This document shows, one piece after another, positions 21,852-33,360 of a stretch of 64,000 nt of DNA. The translations under genes and the position numbers were made by a program. The notes under the pieces were generated by a model, which was not told where the DNA came from, searched no databases, and was given only the letters and a program-made list of their open reading frames with translations. The number at the start of each line of letters is the position of its first letter. Within the stretch, counting starts at the first letter, position 1. The DNA is from Eriocheir sinensis (taxonomy: Eukaryota; Arthropoda; Malacostraca; Decapoda; Varunidae), in NCBI RefSeq assembly GCF_024679095.1, contig NW_026112167.1, positions 52,501 through 116,500 on the forward strand, read 5' to 3'.

Positions 21852-22754
21852 CTAAAGGTTCACCGGGCAGGGCAATGACATCACGATACTGATGTAAAAG
21901 CTTCAGAAGCGGGCCTTTAAGCTCGGGATAATCGACCACTTTGACTAAAGAATCGACAGATGAGGCCTGACAAGATGTGTCGCCGGCGGCGGGTTGACCC
22001 ACTGCGCCGACACAAGGCCGCTTTAACTCTAAAGGGTCTGGGGACACCTGTCCGTCGAACGCTAAAGCGCGACCCAAAATGACTCCATTTTTTAGTTTAA
22101 TTGGACCGCCATTGGCATTAACCACTAAAGCTACGGTCCTACTTCCCTCGCGTACCGTGTTAAGGGTGGACTCTATCGCTAGCGTGTTGACACGACTAGG
22201 CCCTTCTAGGCAGATGTCACAACCTACGGTGGCGTTAGGGACTGACACGGGGACGTGCATTGCCGTTCGTTGAGGAATTTCGTGATTCCCCACGACTATC
22301 GCATTGACATTTTTCCATCCCCTGCAAACGTCAGGTGGTGTTGGTGGTTGATCATGAAGTGAGTTGGTGCCCGCACCATGCACCGGCACCGTGGAAAGAA
22401 TCGGCACGGTATGCACTACCGACTCAGGAGAAACACTTTCCCGACCCTTGCTGGGTATTTCTTTTCTTTCCCAGGGAGAAGCGAGGCGCACAGGTTGATC
22501 CATGGCCTTGAAACATCTCCCTTGAAACCTTACTGTATTACTATCTGGAAGTATTACCATGCGGTTAGACCTCAGTGACGACAACCCAAGAAGACCGTCA
22601 GACGGCAGAGAAAAGTTTGACGTCACGTAAAAATCCGAACGCATGACAGGGGTGTTTCGTCCCAAACTCACTGGCAAACTCACCAACCCAAGGATGTTAA
22701 GCCTGTCGGCGGTGACACCGCAAAGGCTTAGGTCAGAGGGTCGTAGCTGGTAGC
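21752..22754 (-). pseudogene. gypsy pol: protease C-terminal half and linker to RT
   Basis: Frame continuing from the protease after SINE S4. It includes LGLVSLPVSLG and GLLGLSSL, protease-like hydrophobic strands, then a long linker reaching RT (NIRVKPDTKPVYIPEYRLP). A frameshift near 21770-21850 separates it from RT. Confidence 0.75.
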
Positions 22755-23121
22755 GGCCCCCCCGCGACAGAGTAACACCACCGCGTTCAGGAGGACGCGA
22801 GTTCAATCCCCGCCCGGTGCCACCAAGCTGGGATTTTTCAGCCGCCGCCGAGTGGTTTAAAACTACCCACATGCTGTCCAGAAGACCACCTATCAACCCG
22901 GACTCTAGATTCTAGGATTAAAGATGAGGCTCGGGAGATTCTAGGATTAAGGATGAGGCAGCATGAGCCAATGCAAGATGGCGCCACTATAAACACTCGC
23001 CTGCGCTAGAACGGGCTGGGCCGACCATCAGGACCCACCGGGAAGAAGCCTTGGGCCGACCATAGGGCCCCGCCGGGAAAAAGCCTACCGGCGCTATAGG
23101 CCGCGACGTAAAAAAAAAAAA
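22755..23121 (+). mobile_element. tRNA-derived SINE, family 1, copy S4
   Basis: B box GAGTTCAATCCCCGCCCGG, GGTGCCACCAAGCTGG, the family body with a short local duplication (GATTCTAGGATTAA twice near 22909 and 22939), two GGGCCGACCAT blocks and poly(A) at 23110-23121. It is inserted opposite in sense to the gypsy protease gene. Confidence 0.9.
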
Positions 23122-24523
23122 ATGTACGTCTTTTCTGACAACACATTAACCGCAGCGCCGGTGTCGACCGCAAATGACGCTTGTAGCGGACCCAGCCTGA
23201 CTTTAAGCGCCATAATTTCAGGCAGACTGCACGCGGCCACAACAGATTCATACAAGCTACTATTGTCAGCTTGCACTGCAGTCTCAATTTCCTCCGGCCC
23301 CCGGGTTGCTACCCTGGGTCGTTTTTGGGGCGGCGCTCGGCTTCCCCCGACTCTTTCACGAACTTTCCTGTTCGCTCTTTCTTTAACTGTAGCATAGAGA
23401 AACACTCCTCTGTGGTGTGGCTACCAGCACCGTGGATAAAACAGGATTTGCCCGTGTTATAGCCCTCGGCACGACTTTTTGAAGCGGTCGGGGTCTTCTG
23501 AGAAGCAGATTTGCCTGACATCGGCGAGCCTCCCCTCCCCCTGTTTGCCTTGCGATCCCGCTGACGTTGTATACAATAGTCATCCGTATGACCGTCGTGC
23601 TGACAATAAGAACAGTGGCGCTTAGGTTTTTCGGTGGCGGACGCCACCACCGATGAGGACGCGCTAACAGTAGCGGCCTTCTGGTCGACAGAAGCTACAG
23701 TGGGAACTGGCGCTCCGTCTTTCTCCTCAATTTTCGTTTTTAACTTAAGCACAAAGTCGTGCAGCTTGTCAGTGGGGCCGTAGGCTAGGGATAAAGAACT
23801 TTTTCGAAACTGGCCCTTGATGACTGCCATGTACATGAAAAACTCCAGAAATTTGAGTACTTTAGATAGAGACATATTCTCTCCCTCTGTCCAGCCACAA
23901 GCTTTCAGGTATGAGCCTAAATCAGTAGACAACTTATAGGCGTCCACTTGTCCGGTAAAAATCCCTTTACTCTCCACGGCTGAAATCAAATTTGTCACAG
24001 CTACATTCACGCTCTTGATGAGGCTGTGCCTAACATCTTCCCCAAAAGACTCCAGAAAATGCGACCGAAACTGGTCATAATCTTTGTTTTGTTGCGGTTC
24101 CATGAACGCGCTGGTGTACATAAGAGCTGATGCTTATGTTCCCGGCTTCAATCTAGACCTAATGAAGGAGATTTTATCTCCCGGTTCTGACACAAATGAG
24201 TTGTTCATAACATCCTCGCATTGTAGGATGAAGTCTCTCGCACTGTAATCCGGTTCATTGCCCGCGAAAGCTCTGTCTGATGCCGTAGTCGGCATAAGTT
24301 TAATAGTGTTAGTAGTCATTTTGGATTCTTGGTTAGTCAAGATATTACCTTTGTTATCATGCGGGAGAGAAGAAGGAGGAGGAGGAGGGGGAATTCTGTC
24401 ATGTGTTGACCCGCTCCTTAGGACACGGAAATTGTCATCCTCGGCGGTCGCTTCCGAATCCTGCACCAACTTCTGGAATTCCTTGGTCAAAGTTTCTAAC
24501 TCCAGATCAGATTGACCTGCCAT
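23122..24523 (-). pseudogene. gypsy gag with zinc knuckles, and start of protease
   Basis: Gag starts at 24523 (MAGQSDLELETLTKEFQKL). A frameshift at about 24125 interrupts it and the frame resumes to 23309. Two nucleocapsid knuckles are visible: HCSYCQHDGHTDDYC (CX2CX4HX4C) and a variant CFIHGAGSHTTEEC. From 23405 an overlapping -1 frame leads to protease (SFAVDTGAAVNVLS, DTG catalytic motif at about 23170), cut by SINE S4. Gag builds the particle; the knuckles bind RNA. Confidence 0.9.
23321..23327 (-). promoter_or_regulatory. candidate -1 frameshift site, gypsy gag/pol
   Basis: Near the end of gag the codons read CCC AAA AAC GAC CCA GGG TAG on the minus strand. C AAA AAC is one base off the canonical A AAA AAC slippery site and lies four codons before the gag stop, within the gag/pol overlap, and pol is in the -1 frame. 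Function is inferred. Confidence 0.4.
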
Positions 24524-24529
24524 TTAAAA

Positions 24530-25545
24530 AAAAAGGCATTAGGAAAATAAGGCTTCATGAGGAAAAATATGGTAAAAGAAAAGTATCACCGCTAAGTGTG
24601 TGCTCACTCGCCCCAGATGCTTCCAAAACGCATGAAAAAGAGGGAAAAGAATGAGTGAATACTTAGCATGATAAAAACACACAAGAAAGGAGAAAATAAA
24701 ATGAATGACTACTCAAAATGCAAACAATGTTCACAATTCAGGAAAAATATTAACCATCCCTCTACACTTGAATAAAATTCAACAGACTAAGGGAAACTAG
24801 ATACGGCTCCACACGGAGATTTTTTCCCATGTTGCCACGTTTTGGTGGTGGTGGTGGTGGTGGTAGTGGTGGTGGTGGTGGTGGTCGGCGTGTCCCCTTA
24901 GGTCCCTCCCCCGGGTAGAGAGGGGGAGAGAGAGAGAGAGATAAACAGGTGGGTTGTGGGTGGGTAGGTAGGGAGACGGTGCTAATCTGATAATTGGCGG
25001 TCGAACTGGCAGCGCTGCACCCATGGGAATTCAGGAATCTGCCACACCTTGAACCGACTTCATGCTCTGAACAGACTATAGCCTCCCGTCAGCACCACCA
25101 CAGCCTCAGCATCTACCACAGACCCGCCCACTTCTTCCACAGCCGTGGACCTGGAGTCACATCCCGGACTGGCAGTGGAACCCCCCTCTCCCCCGACACC
25201 CCCAGACGAGCAAGTTGATAAATCCTGCCAGGAGGTACTCAGGATGAAAGGGGGCTCTGCATGGAGACTTGTCCGGAGGGACCCTCGGACTTGATGTTGT
25301 AGGGTGGGTGAGGCGACACACACCCCAGCATATGCCACCTTTGATAGATGACTGTATATTGATAATCCAAATTGGATACTTTCTACAACAATTGAAATAC
25401 TATTCATGCCTTCAAATTATACCTCGGCAACAAAAATATGATGGAATATAATTTTAAACAAAACTCGTCATTTAGGAAACTTAACCTATTTGGACCTATA
25501 GCCGCATTATTAGTTATCTTGTAATTATCTTGAACTCGCGACTAG
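24530..25545. other. upstream of gypsy gag; (GGT)n tract; no gene identified
   Basis: 24530-24830 is AT-rich leader-like sequence. A GGT-repeat occupies 24841-24885 and a short GA tract 24925-24942. A Pro/Ser/His-rich open stretch around 25060-25320 has no recognisable domain. I could not find a primer site or LTR. Confidence 0.35.
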
Positions 25546-26540
25546 TGTGACGGAAGAGCCACTTCTTACCGAGTTGGCCAAAGAGGTATCCCATTCGCCA
25601 AGTAAGTTATGGGAGGCTCCCTTATCAGGCCTTGTGGTAAATCTCAAGAATTACCACTCCACCCCCTCCACCACCCCAGCCCCCCCTACCCCCCAAGACA
25701 AACCTGGGGACCTGTGGGGAACCAGGGTATTGGGAGAATATATCACTGAAAAATGGCCTTCCAAAATTTCCCTAGAAAAATCCCTAAATCAGGAAAAATT
25801 CCCAAGTCTTGAAAGTAAGGAAAGTCCCTAACGCATACTCTTGTAGTCTATTCCAATATGACCTAGCATTCAATCTGTTGACGAGTGTCAGGCGTGTCAT
25901 CAGATGGTGGGCATACTGCCCCCCCCTCCCCCTCCCCCCACCGCCGCCCTCCCAATCCGTCCCGCGGCGTGTAAGTTTTGACGGGCCACGCCACATGTCA
26001 AATATGTTTAAGCTACTCCAACTGAACTTTACGACCTGCGCGCACTGACTTAGGAAGTAGTTTGTAGGGTGCACTGCAAGGCAGGTATGAGGCTCAGTCT
26101 GTGTATAGAGGCGGTTGTGGAACAATAACAATGGACTTAGAAAATCCGAGCCACCTAACTCTATAATTAAAGAGGCTTGCCCCCCTGGCCCCTCCCCAAG
26201 GTAAAACGTATACAAAAATGCATTATAATAATAATTCTTGCACGTGCTAAATTAATACGAATATTGGTTTGGAGTGGTTATTCTTAAGTTTTGCCCAATT
26301 GATTACCATTTGAATATAATATTGAATTGTTACTGCTTCACTCATTGATTTATAATCTAACCTAACTGGTATTTTTTTGTGATATCAGTGACCCAAATAA
26401 CACAAAGTCACTGAAACAAACGATTCATCTTTACATTATGCATAAATGGGGGTTATCAATGATGATGAAAATTAACTGGGTAGGTAATGATAAATAATAA
26501 ATCAACATGTATCGGCAATAAACACGTCAGTCACTGTAAG
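25546..26540. other. no gene or repeat recognised
   Basis: Low-complexity C-rich patches (25917-25955, 26178-26200) in otherwise AT-rich sequence. No coding or repeat match was seen. Confidence 0.35.
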
Positions 26541-26544
26541 GTAT

Positions 26545-26700
26545 AAAGGTAAAGTTGGGGTGCATATGCTATAGCAGCGCGTGGCCTCGGTGCTCATCTC
26601 CGTCGCATTGGCCCTTGAGCCTGTGGTGGGAGGGAGCCCATTACCCCTGGACACAGCGCCAATTTGACACCCGGGTGGGTGCTAATCTGTATAAAACACA
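26545..26700 (+). repeat. dispersed repeat R, copy 1 (SINE-like)
   Basis: GTAAAGTTGGGGTGCATATGC...GCGTGGCCTCGGTGCTCAT...GGCCCTTGAGCCTGTGGTGGGA...ACCCCTGGACACAG matches 37466-37628 over about 150 bp. Short, non-coding and dispersed. Confidence 0.6.
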
Positions 26701-27225
26701 GCCGTCGCGTTTCACTCCCCTCCCTCGCCCGGCCACAAAACCCTTGCCCCGCCATACATATATGGCTCTCCACACATCTATTCATCCAACTGTTTTCGTT
26801 TAAAGCCACTACAGGCCTCTTGCTGGGCCCGAAATTAAAATTTCAGCGCCCCGCCCACTGCAACACTTTTAACTTATTATTCATGGTTTTCGGCACATAT
26901 CTATGGATAAGTATGTAACTGGCATACAGTACCTACAATTTCGGATCACCAGGCACCACCTGGATGCAGTGGTTGTAGCAAAAAATACCCAAATATGGGA
27001 AATAAGGCATGCAAATGGCGGCGGCGGCGATAGTCTTGGTCCTGGCCTGGGTCTTGGGTCGAAAGTGATCTGGCTAACCCTGCTCGGCAGTGGGGTCCCT
27101 CCAGGTCACCCAGATCCTCTAAAATGGGTGCAGGCTGCGGCGTCAGCTGATCGGTTCCGCTAAATGGAACACGCCAGATCACGACCCAGAAACGGGTTAC
27201 GCTAAATGGAAGATGCTAATACTCC
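26701..27225. other. no gene recognised
   Basis: Contains a short GGC-triplet run near 27018. Nothing else was assigned. Confidence 0.3.
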
Positions 27226-27327
27226 ACACAATTGACTCAAACGTGGTCTGCAGTGTCTGCAAGGTACACCTGTACCTCAATGCTGAGCGCAACTGCTTTA
27301 TCAAGTACCATGAGTCAGTTGTATAAG
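27226..27327 (+). pseudogene. piggyBac-type transposase Cys-rich tail fragment
   Basis: The frame VVCSVCKVHLYL..ERNCFIKYH followed by a stop has the CxxC...CFxxxH spacing of the C-terminal zinc region of piggyBac-type transposases. Upstream catalytic sequence is absent or unreadable, so this is a relic. The assignment is from pattern only. Confidence 0.45.
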
Positions 27328-27450
27328 TGACTATATTGGACTGGACTTTGATAGTGTGTGATATTGATGACAAGTACCAGTAGTGAGTGAGTAGCCGTGG
27401 CCGTGATCGGATGTGTTGCGTCTGGCTCCGTGTGGAAAGTGCTGTGTCGA

Positions 27451-27735
27451 CATGGCTGGCAAAGCCAAGGCCCCGTTAGATTTGTGTTACGTTTGTAAGG
27501 ATTTCACAGGCGAGAAATGGATTGGATGCTGTTTGTGTGGTGTCATGTGAAGTGTGCTCATTTGTCTGGAATCAAGCAGGAGAATGTACCTAAAATTAAT
27601 TGGATGTGCAACCCATGCCTCTATAAAGCATCTCTGGCTATCAAAATTGTGGAAAAAATGGATGAATTCAAGCAAGAATTACACTGGTCAACAGCCAATT
27701 TTCATCAGGGATATTATGTGGTGTTTAATATTTAG
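27451..27735 (+). pseudogene. PHD-type zinc finger, probable LINE ORF1 relic
   Basis: Starts MAGKAKAPLDLCYVCKDF..EKWIGCCLCG. After a one-base frameshift at about 27540 it continues WCHVKCAHLSGIK...INWMCNPC, giving the C2-C2-HC-C2 spacing of a PHD finger, then a charged helix-prone stretch (IVEKMDEFKQEL). PHD fingers of this kind sit at the start of ORF1 proteins in CR1-group LINEs. No ORF2 follows in cis. A diverged host PHD gene is less likely given the frameshift. Confidence 0.5.
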
Positions 27736-28045
27736 TTTTGCCCGCTGATTTAAAAAATTTAATCGGTTTCCTTCTATCAGGCACAGCTTTTCTGATGAGA
27801 TAAGAGAGACATGACTCCGATCAGCAGCATTGCTACATGTAAACGTCTTTAACAGGTAAATGCTGATTGGTATTTTATAACCAAAAGTGTGCATTATGTA
27901 ATTTTATGTTTTCCATTATTATTTTAGATGGTTGAGTCAAGCATTTTTCACAAAATATTTCATCGATCATCTTTTGTACCTTAAAAACTTTACTTTTTGT
28001 TTCAGGTGTCCCATCATCATCACCATCATCAAACTCTATTCAGGA
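27736..28045. other. no gene recognised
   Basis: AT-rich. TTTTTGTTTCAG at about 27994-28005 is a splice-acceptor-like signal ahead of the next entry. Confidence 0.3.
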
Positions 28046-28286
28046 TGTCTAGGCATTGCAAGAACAGTCCTGATATAGTTTGTTATGTCTGTGGTTCTTT
28101 TACCACCAAAGCTCAGGAACGTGTCATCACAATTGAAATCAAGAAGATCTACCAGTTATATACTTTGGATACTCTCTTGGAGATCAAGATAAGAGTTGGG
28201 CACCGCATATCATCTGCTCAGCTTGTTCAAATGGACTAAGGGATTGGCTTAATAAGAGCAACTGCCAAGCACTATGTGCAATCAGA
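28046..28286 (+). pseudogene. fragment of an arthropod repeat-family CxxC protein
   Basis: MSRHCKNSPDIVCYVCGSF opens a frame that is broken by an extra base near 28165. The continuation GDQDKSWAPHIICSACSNGL restores the paired CxxC. This looks like the N-terminal module of a protein present in many near-identical copies in arthropod genomes and of unknown function (recognised from memory, not searched). The acceptor-like TTTCAG lies 40 bp upstream. It is probably mobile-element related. Confidence 0.5.
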
Positions 28287-28317
28287 GTGGCTAATTAATA
28301 TACTAATTACTAATTAA

Positions 28318-28482
28318 TGTCATTGGTAAGCTCCAATGCTTCTCTAGATGATACCGAATGCTCCCGGCTATAACTGACTCAAACATCTTGCCTACAACTG
28401 ATGTTAAGCTAATTGGTCGATAATTTGAGGTGGCTGACTTGCCTTTTTTTTTTTAAATCGGCGTCACATTAGCTACTTCCCT
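28318..28482 (-). mobile_element. CR1-like family C fragment (RT fingers)
   Basis: The reverse complement matches 19035-19095 of copy C1 (CTTCTCTAGATGATACCGAATG; GGCTATAACTGACTC) and extends further 5' into a TPIFKKGD-like RT segment (GCGTCACATTAGC...). It is cut by the CT tract. Confidence 0.6.
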
Positions 28483-28659
<177 letters not shown>

Positions 28660-28699
28660 AAACTGGCATATATTAGAAATACACAACCCTCTTACCTTT

Positions 28700-28909
28700 T
28701 TAGCCAAGAGGCGAACCTAATTGCAGTGTATAGTGTGCTTGAAGGCACTCTGCTATTAAGAAAAGCGTACCAAGGGCCCATCCAAGCAGTAGCACAAAGA
28801 AAAGACCTTGAATGTGCTTCAGTGAAAGCGAAGTGGTCACCCGTCTTTGTTTTGATTCCAGTTGTAACTTGCGCTCGTAATCAAGGCCCATAAAGTCCTC
28901 CGTTTTCAC
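28700..28909 (-). CDS. ionotropic receptor (IR/iGluR-like), last coding exon
   Basis: The minus-strand exon opens after a good acceptor (GGTTTTGCAG at 28910-28919) and encodes 69 residues to a TAA at 28700-28702. It holds a Lys/Arg-rich juxtamembrane stretch, then LSLKHIQGLFFVLLLGWALG, the last membrane segment of ionotropic glutamate-receptor-type channels (L-x-L-x-H-x-Q-G-x-F motif), and a short cytoplasmic tail. It continues the exon at 63620-63763 in phase 0. IRs are ligand-gated cation channels, in arthropods mostly chemosensory. GGTAAG follows the stop by 3-4 bases, so a 3' UTR intron is possible. The exact IR subfamily cannot be told. Confidence 0.7.
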   Translation of the reverse strand: MKTEDFMGLDYERKLQLESKQRRVTTSLSLKHIQGLFFVLLLGWALGTLFLIAECLQAHYTLQLGSPLG

Positions 28910-28917
28910 CTGCAAAA

Positions 28918-29198
28918 CCAAATGTAGGGGTTATATTTTTTTTATATAACGATTGATTGATCGACTAATATTTCAAGGCGCCGCAGCATCAGTGGTCATA
29001 TTGCGCCGGAGACGATTTATCATATGCAACAAAAAAACAGTTCATCACATAATACGTATTGAGCATATCAGAGTAACTAAAAACTTAGTAGAAACAAAGT
29101 AAAAGTAAAGAATGACTTGAACGTGCTTTAAGTCTTTGGAGTAATCTAGCCCTCTCAACATAGAGTAGTACCGCATGTCCCGGGGGCAATATTCGGAA
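28918..29198. other. unassigned intronic sequence
   Basis: No gene or known repeat seen. Confidence 0.3.
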
Positions 29199-30257
29199 CT
29201 ACTAAGGATTTCAGAGGCTGTGCGGCCTCGTTTTTTGGGAATAATATCGTAACGAACAATCGTATCGGTACGAGATTTTGCGACAGTGTATTTCACACAC
29301 TGCCCTAATTTTTAAGACTATCGCCAACCGCCACAAGTAGAGAATAAAGGCACTTTTCCCTATACCAAGAGGGTAAAGTCATCAGTGTCAGGCAAAGATA
29401 CGAACACAACTACCAGAGGCTCCGCCCACCTTGTTCCTCTTCCCTCCATCTCCCGCCTCCTCCTTCTCCCTCCTCAATCTCTCTCTCTCTCTCTCTCTCT
29501 GGAAGATACATACATACTCGAGAATGATTTTTTTTTTTCAATTAAGGCATGCTTGATGTGATACTGGGACTTTAATTTTGAGCATAGTGATACACATCTG
29601 GGCCGTGGACGTAATGACATGTGAGAGTAGGGTGAGGTGGTAAATGATGACTACCATGATTGATGGTAGAACGATTGCTCGCTTGTATTTGTTTCTCTCT
29701 CGTTTGTTTTTTGTTGTTTTCCTTTTTGCTACCTTTCTTCGTCACCTGACTTTGACTCGCGGCACCAGTCGTCAAGTGTACCAGAGAGAAGATAAAATGG
29801 CCACTAAGATACAGCACTGTCGCCATGGCTGCAGAAATGCGTTTGTCACGCGACTTGTTAACTTTTTAACAAGGAGAAGGCCAGCAATAGCCTTAAGATT
29901 GCTTTGAATAGGTAAGTTTTTATTGTTACTACCTCAAACATTTTATACCTTCGCAATTCTTCCCGTTACCATACTTTCAGCTCTTCCCTGACAATAAAAT
30001 TAATAGCACCACTATAATTTGGCGATAAGAGCACCATTACTTTTATCAGTAGGTACATGCTATACAATAGCCCTACGAAAACGTACACCATAAACCACCA
30101 AACCACTACGCTACCAATAGTTACGGAGGTAATTAGGCTATGTAACACTTTACCCTACTCTCAACTTTATTTAAAGGATGCCTATCAGTATTATAAAGAG
30201 TATATAACGCCACTACAATTAATGCATGCCTTTCATTCATTATAGTTACGAAGCTAC

Positions 30258-30302
<45 letters not shown>

Positions 30303-30576
30303 AGGGAGAAGGGAGGAGGCGGGAGATGGAGGGAAGAGGAACAAGGTGGGCGGAGCCTCTGGTAGTTGTGTTCGTATCTTTGCCTGACACTGATGACTTT
30401 ACCCTCTTGGTATAGGGACAAGTGCCTTTATTCTCTACTTGTGGCGGTTGGCGATACCCTTAAAAATTAAGGCAGTGTGTGAAATACACTGTCGCAAAAT
30501 CTCGTACCGATACGATTGTTCGTTACGATATTATTCCCAAAAAACGAGGCCGCACAGCCTCTGAAATCCTTAGTAG
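29199..30576. mobile_element. element with ~300 bp terminal inverted repeats
   Basis: The arms 29199-29500 and 30260-30576 are near-identical reverse complements. Outer ends begin CTACTAAGGATTTCAGAGGC; inner ends close in (CT)n and (GA)n respectively. The 760 bp centre has no transposase. A frame KYTVAKSRTDTIVRYDIIPK is mirrored in both arms only because the arms match. I saw no clear target duplication. The superfamily is unknown. Confidence 0.75.
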
Positions 30577-30909
30577 GGTCGGTCCCATACCCACAACCAG
30601 CCAATCAACAGTTAGCTGTGTCAGCCAGACCGACACAGGAAGGGCTTGGACAAAATGTATGTAATCAATATATTGTTGCTTTATTATTAACAATAGTGTG
30701 TGAGTAGCAATAGTCCAAGTAGTAGTAGTTGAAAAATACATTTTTAATGCATTTTCTTGAGCTTGAAGACAAAGACATCTCTGTTAAAATGATGATGAAG
30801 GATAATAATAGCGTAACCTCCAGGTTGGGCAAGGAAGTTAGGCCGCTTCAGACCCCCACCCCACCCCACCACTCCGCCAATAGTTTTTTATTACATGCCG
30901 AATTTTTTT
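30577..30909. other. unassigned intronic sequence
   Basis: No gene or repeat recognised. Confidence 0.3.
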
Positions 30910-31236
30910 CATAGAATTATTAAGCTACTGTAAAAAGAAAATGCTACCTGACAAAGAAAATTCTCCTGAAGATGATGGTATCAACAGATTTTTTGGTAAG
31001 TTTGAAAGGAAAGGAGGTAAGTAAGCTTTTATACAAAATTGTAGGCGACGGACGAGTGGCTTCGTAGCGTAACAGCGCAAATAGCTTAACATTACAATTT
31101 AATAAGTTCATATAAAGAACTTGCTTACCTCCCTTCCTTTCTAACGTATCGATAATCTGTTAACACCATCATATTCAAGAGAATTTTCTTTATCAAGTGG
31201 CACTGTTTGTTTTTACAGTAGCTTAATAATTCTATG
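30910..31236. repeat. 327 bp fold-back element
   Basis: Arms of about 125 bp (from CATAGAATTATTAAGCTACT at 30910, and its complement ending at 31236) flank a loop of about 75 bp. Arm identity is roughly 85 per cent by eye. It could be a mariner-type MITE (a TA lies at both outer edges), but that is not established. Confidence 0.7.
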
Positions 31237-31483
31237 GAAAATTAGCATGGAATAAAAAGTGGTGTGAACCTTTATAACCCCATCTTTGACTTCAACTCGC
31301 ATTATTTCCTTTATTTTTAGTCAGTTTGAGTTGTTTTCAACACACTCATAATCTGCAATATTTATCCTGTCCAATGGTAACAAGTGTTAATAGCACAAAA
31401 ACTGTGCTAGATAGGCGTCGCATGACCCTCCAACAATTTATATTATGCAACTAGGGGTCTAAAATTGAAAATGCTGAAAAGTA
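31237..31483. other. unassigned
   Basis: No gene or repeat recognised. Confidence 0.3.
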
Positions 31484-31600
31484 AAGATGGCGCCACTATA
31501 AACACTTGCCTGCGCCATAACGGGCTGGGGCCGACCATCAGGCCCTACTATGAAGGCCTACCGGTGCCACAGGCCAAGACGGAAAAAAAACACAGCTGAT
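31484..31600 (+). mobile_element. tRNA-derived SINE, family 1, 3' fragment S5
   Basis: AAGATGGCGCCACTATAAAC...CGGGCTGGGGCCGACCATCA...GCCTACCGGTGCCACAGGCC and a poly(A) tail: the last third of the family 1 SINE. Confidence 0.8.
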
Positions 31601-31840
31601 TGTTTATAATGCCATGTTGTAGGGTTCATCAGGGCTAACAAGATTTATCATACAATGTCATGTCTACAATGCATGGGTCAGGCCCGTCCCCAGAAGTCTA
31701 ACCATAGGGGGGCAATTGAAATATTAAGGGGGGCAGATCATGAGAAGGCTGTCAGTAGCATAGAGCAAAGAGTTAGTCCCACCTATATCGATGCATGGGT
31801 CCATAGTTGTCATGGCTAAAGTTGGGATATAATAAAAACA

Positions 31841-32206
<366 letters not shown>

Positions 32207-32429
32207 CCCTCAAAAACCATGAATAATTGTTAACTAAATAAGGAATCTAATAGAAAACACCAACTCAAATTTAATAGATATTATTTCCTTATCATGTTTC
32301 AGTAGGACATTGAAACTAAGCAAATTTAAATGCGTTATTTATGAGGACGAGGACTGCATTGTTTCTAAGGACTACATACCAATATACGCATCAAATTACT
32401 CAGACGAGAAACAGGCATGTCTTCCTCAT

Positions 32430-33360
32430 AGCAAGACATATAAAGCAATTGCAAATCAAGGAAGGTAAAGCACAGCCAGGAACACTGAAAACCCCAATAC
32501 ACATCATGCACAGTAACCAAATAAAAAAATGGCATTTATTTCTCATAACCAACTAAAAATCCCAATCAATATTCACATTATTCAAAGTACACATAATGCA
32601 CAGTATCCAAACCAGGAAGACATTTATATTTCATAACCAAGTTAAGCCCCTGATCAAAATACACATCATTCAAAATATGCAGAAGATAAATAGGCATGCA
32701 TTTCTCATAACAACAAGGCATTGAAGGCAAGTGTAAATCATGGAAGATAAAGCACACCCAAGAACAATGAAAGCCCCAAATAGACACACACTGCATAACA
32801 TCCAGATCAGAAATAGACATGCTTTCTCATAACAACAAGTTTAAAGTAACTCTAGTCATGAAAGGCCACCCATGAAAGAACACATAAGAATATTCAAAGC
32901 CTCAATATACACATCATACAGAATAAACTGATCAGAAATAGGTATGTACTTTTAAAACCCAACACCCCAGTAGCCAATATGCACATCATTAAGTACCAAT
33001 ATGAGAAATATAGACATGTTTTCTTCATAGCAACACATTTAAAGTGTAAATCATGGAAAACAAAGCAAACTCAAGAACATTGAAAGCCCCAATATACACA
33101 TCATGCAAAGTAGTATCCAGATAAGAAATAGCCCAACCTTTTCCTCATCAACTCCAAGCCCCAATAAACACATCATGCAAAGTATCCAGATAAGAAATAG
33201 CCCAACCTTTTCCCTCATCAAACTCCCCCAATAAACACATCATGCAAAGTAGTATCCAGATAAGAAATAGCCCAACCTTTTCCTCATCAACTAGTATCCA
33301 GATAAGAAATAGCCCAACCTTTTCCTCATCAACTCCAAGCCCCAATATACACATCACATC
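32430..33360. repeat. degenerate tandem repeat inside the hAT
   Basis: Units of about 110-130 bp share CAAATCATGGAA, AAGCACA, GAACA-TGAAA-CCCCAAT, ACACATCATGCA and AGACATG...TTTCTCATA. Near 33100-33350 they shorten to about 60 bp units with TATCCAGATAAGAAATAGCC four times. Confidence 0.8.

Larger units (their letters stand above)
17488..24523 (-). mobile_element. Ty3/gypsy retrotransposon, minus strand, broken by three insertions
   Basis: The gag - protease - RT - RNase H - integrase order on the minus strand places it in Ty3/gypsy (Metaviridae). It is interrupted by SINE S4 in protease (22755-23121), SINE S3 in integrase (19400-19761) and CR1 C1 in the integrase C-terminal region (17789-19101). 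Frameshifts occur near 24125, 20700 and 17600. Neither LTR could be identified by eye. The entries below describe its coding parts. Confidence 0.9.

Noticed and set aside
24837..24856. Primer binding site (TGGCAACATGGG) for the minus-strand gypsy element
   Set aside because: It starts with TGG but I could not match it to a tRNA 3' end, and no LTR edge precedes it.
25060..25407. Pro/Ser-rich and opposite-strand frames as a possible host exon
   Set aside because: No splice signals that fit, no recognisable domain, and open frames on both strands from GC-rich sequence.
32430..33360. CRISPR-like array
   Set aside because: Units are degenerate, contiguous and of unequal length, without unique spacers, in a eukaryotic transposon.
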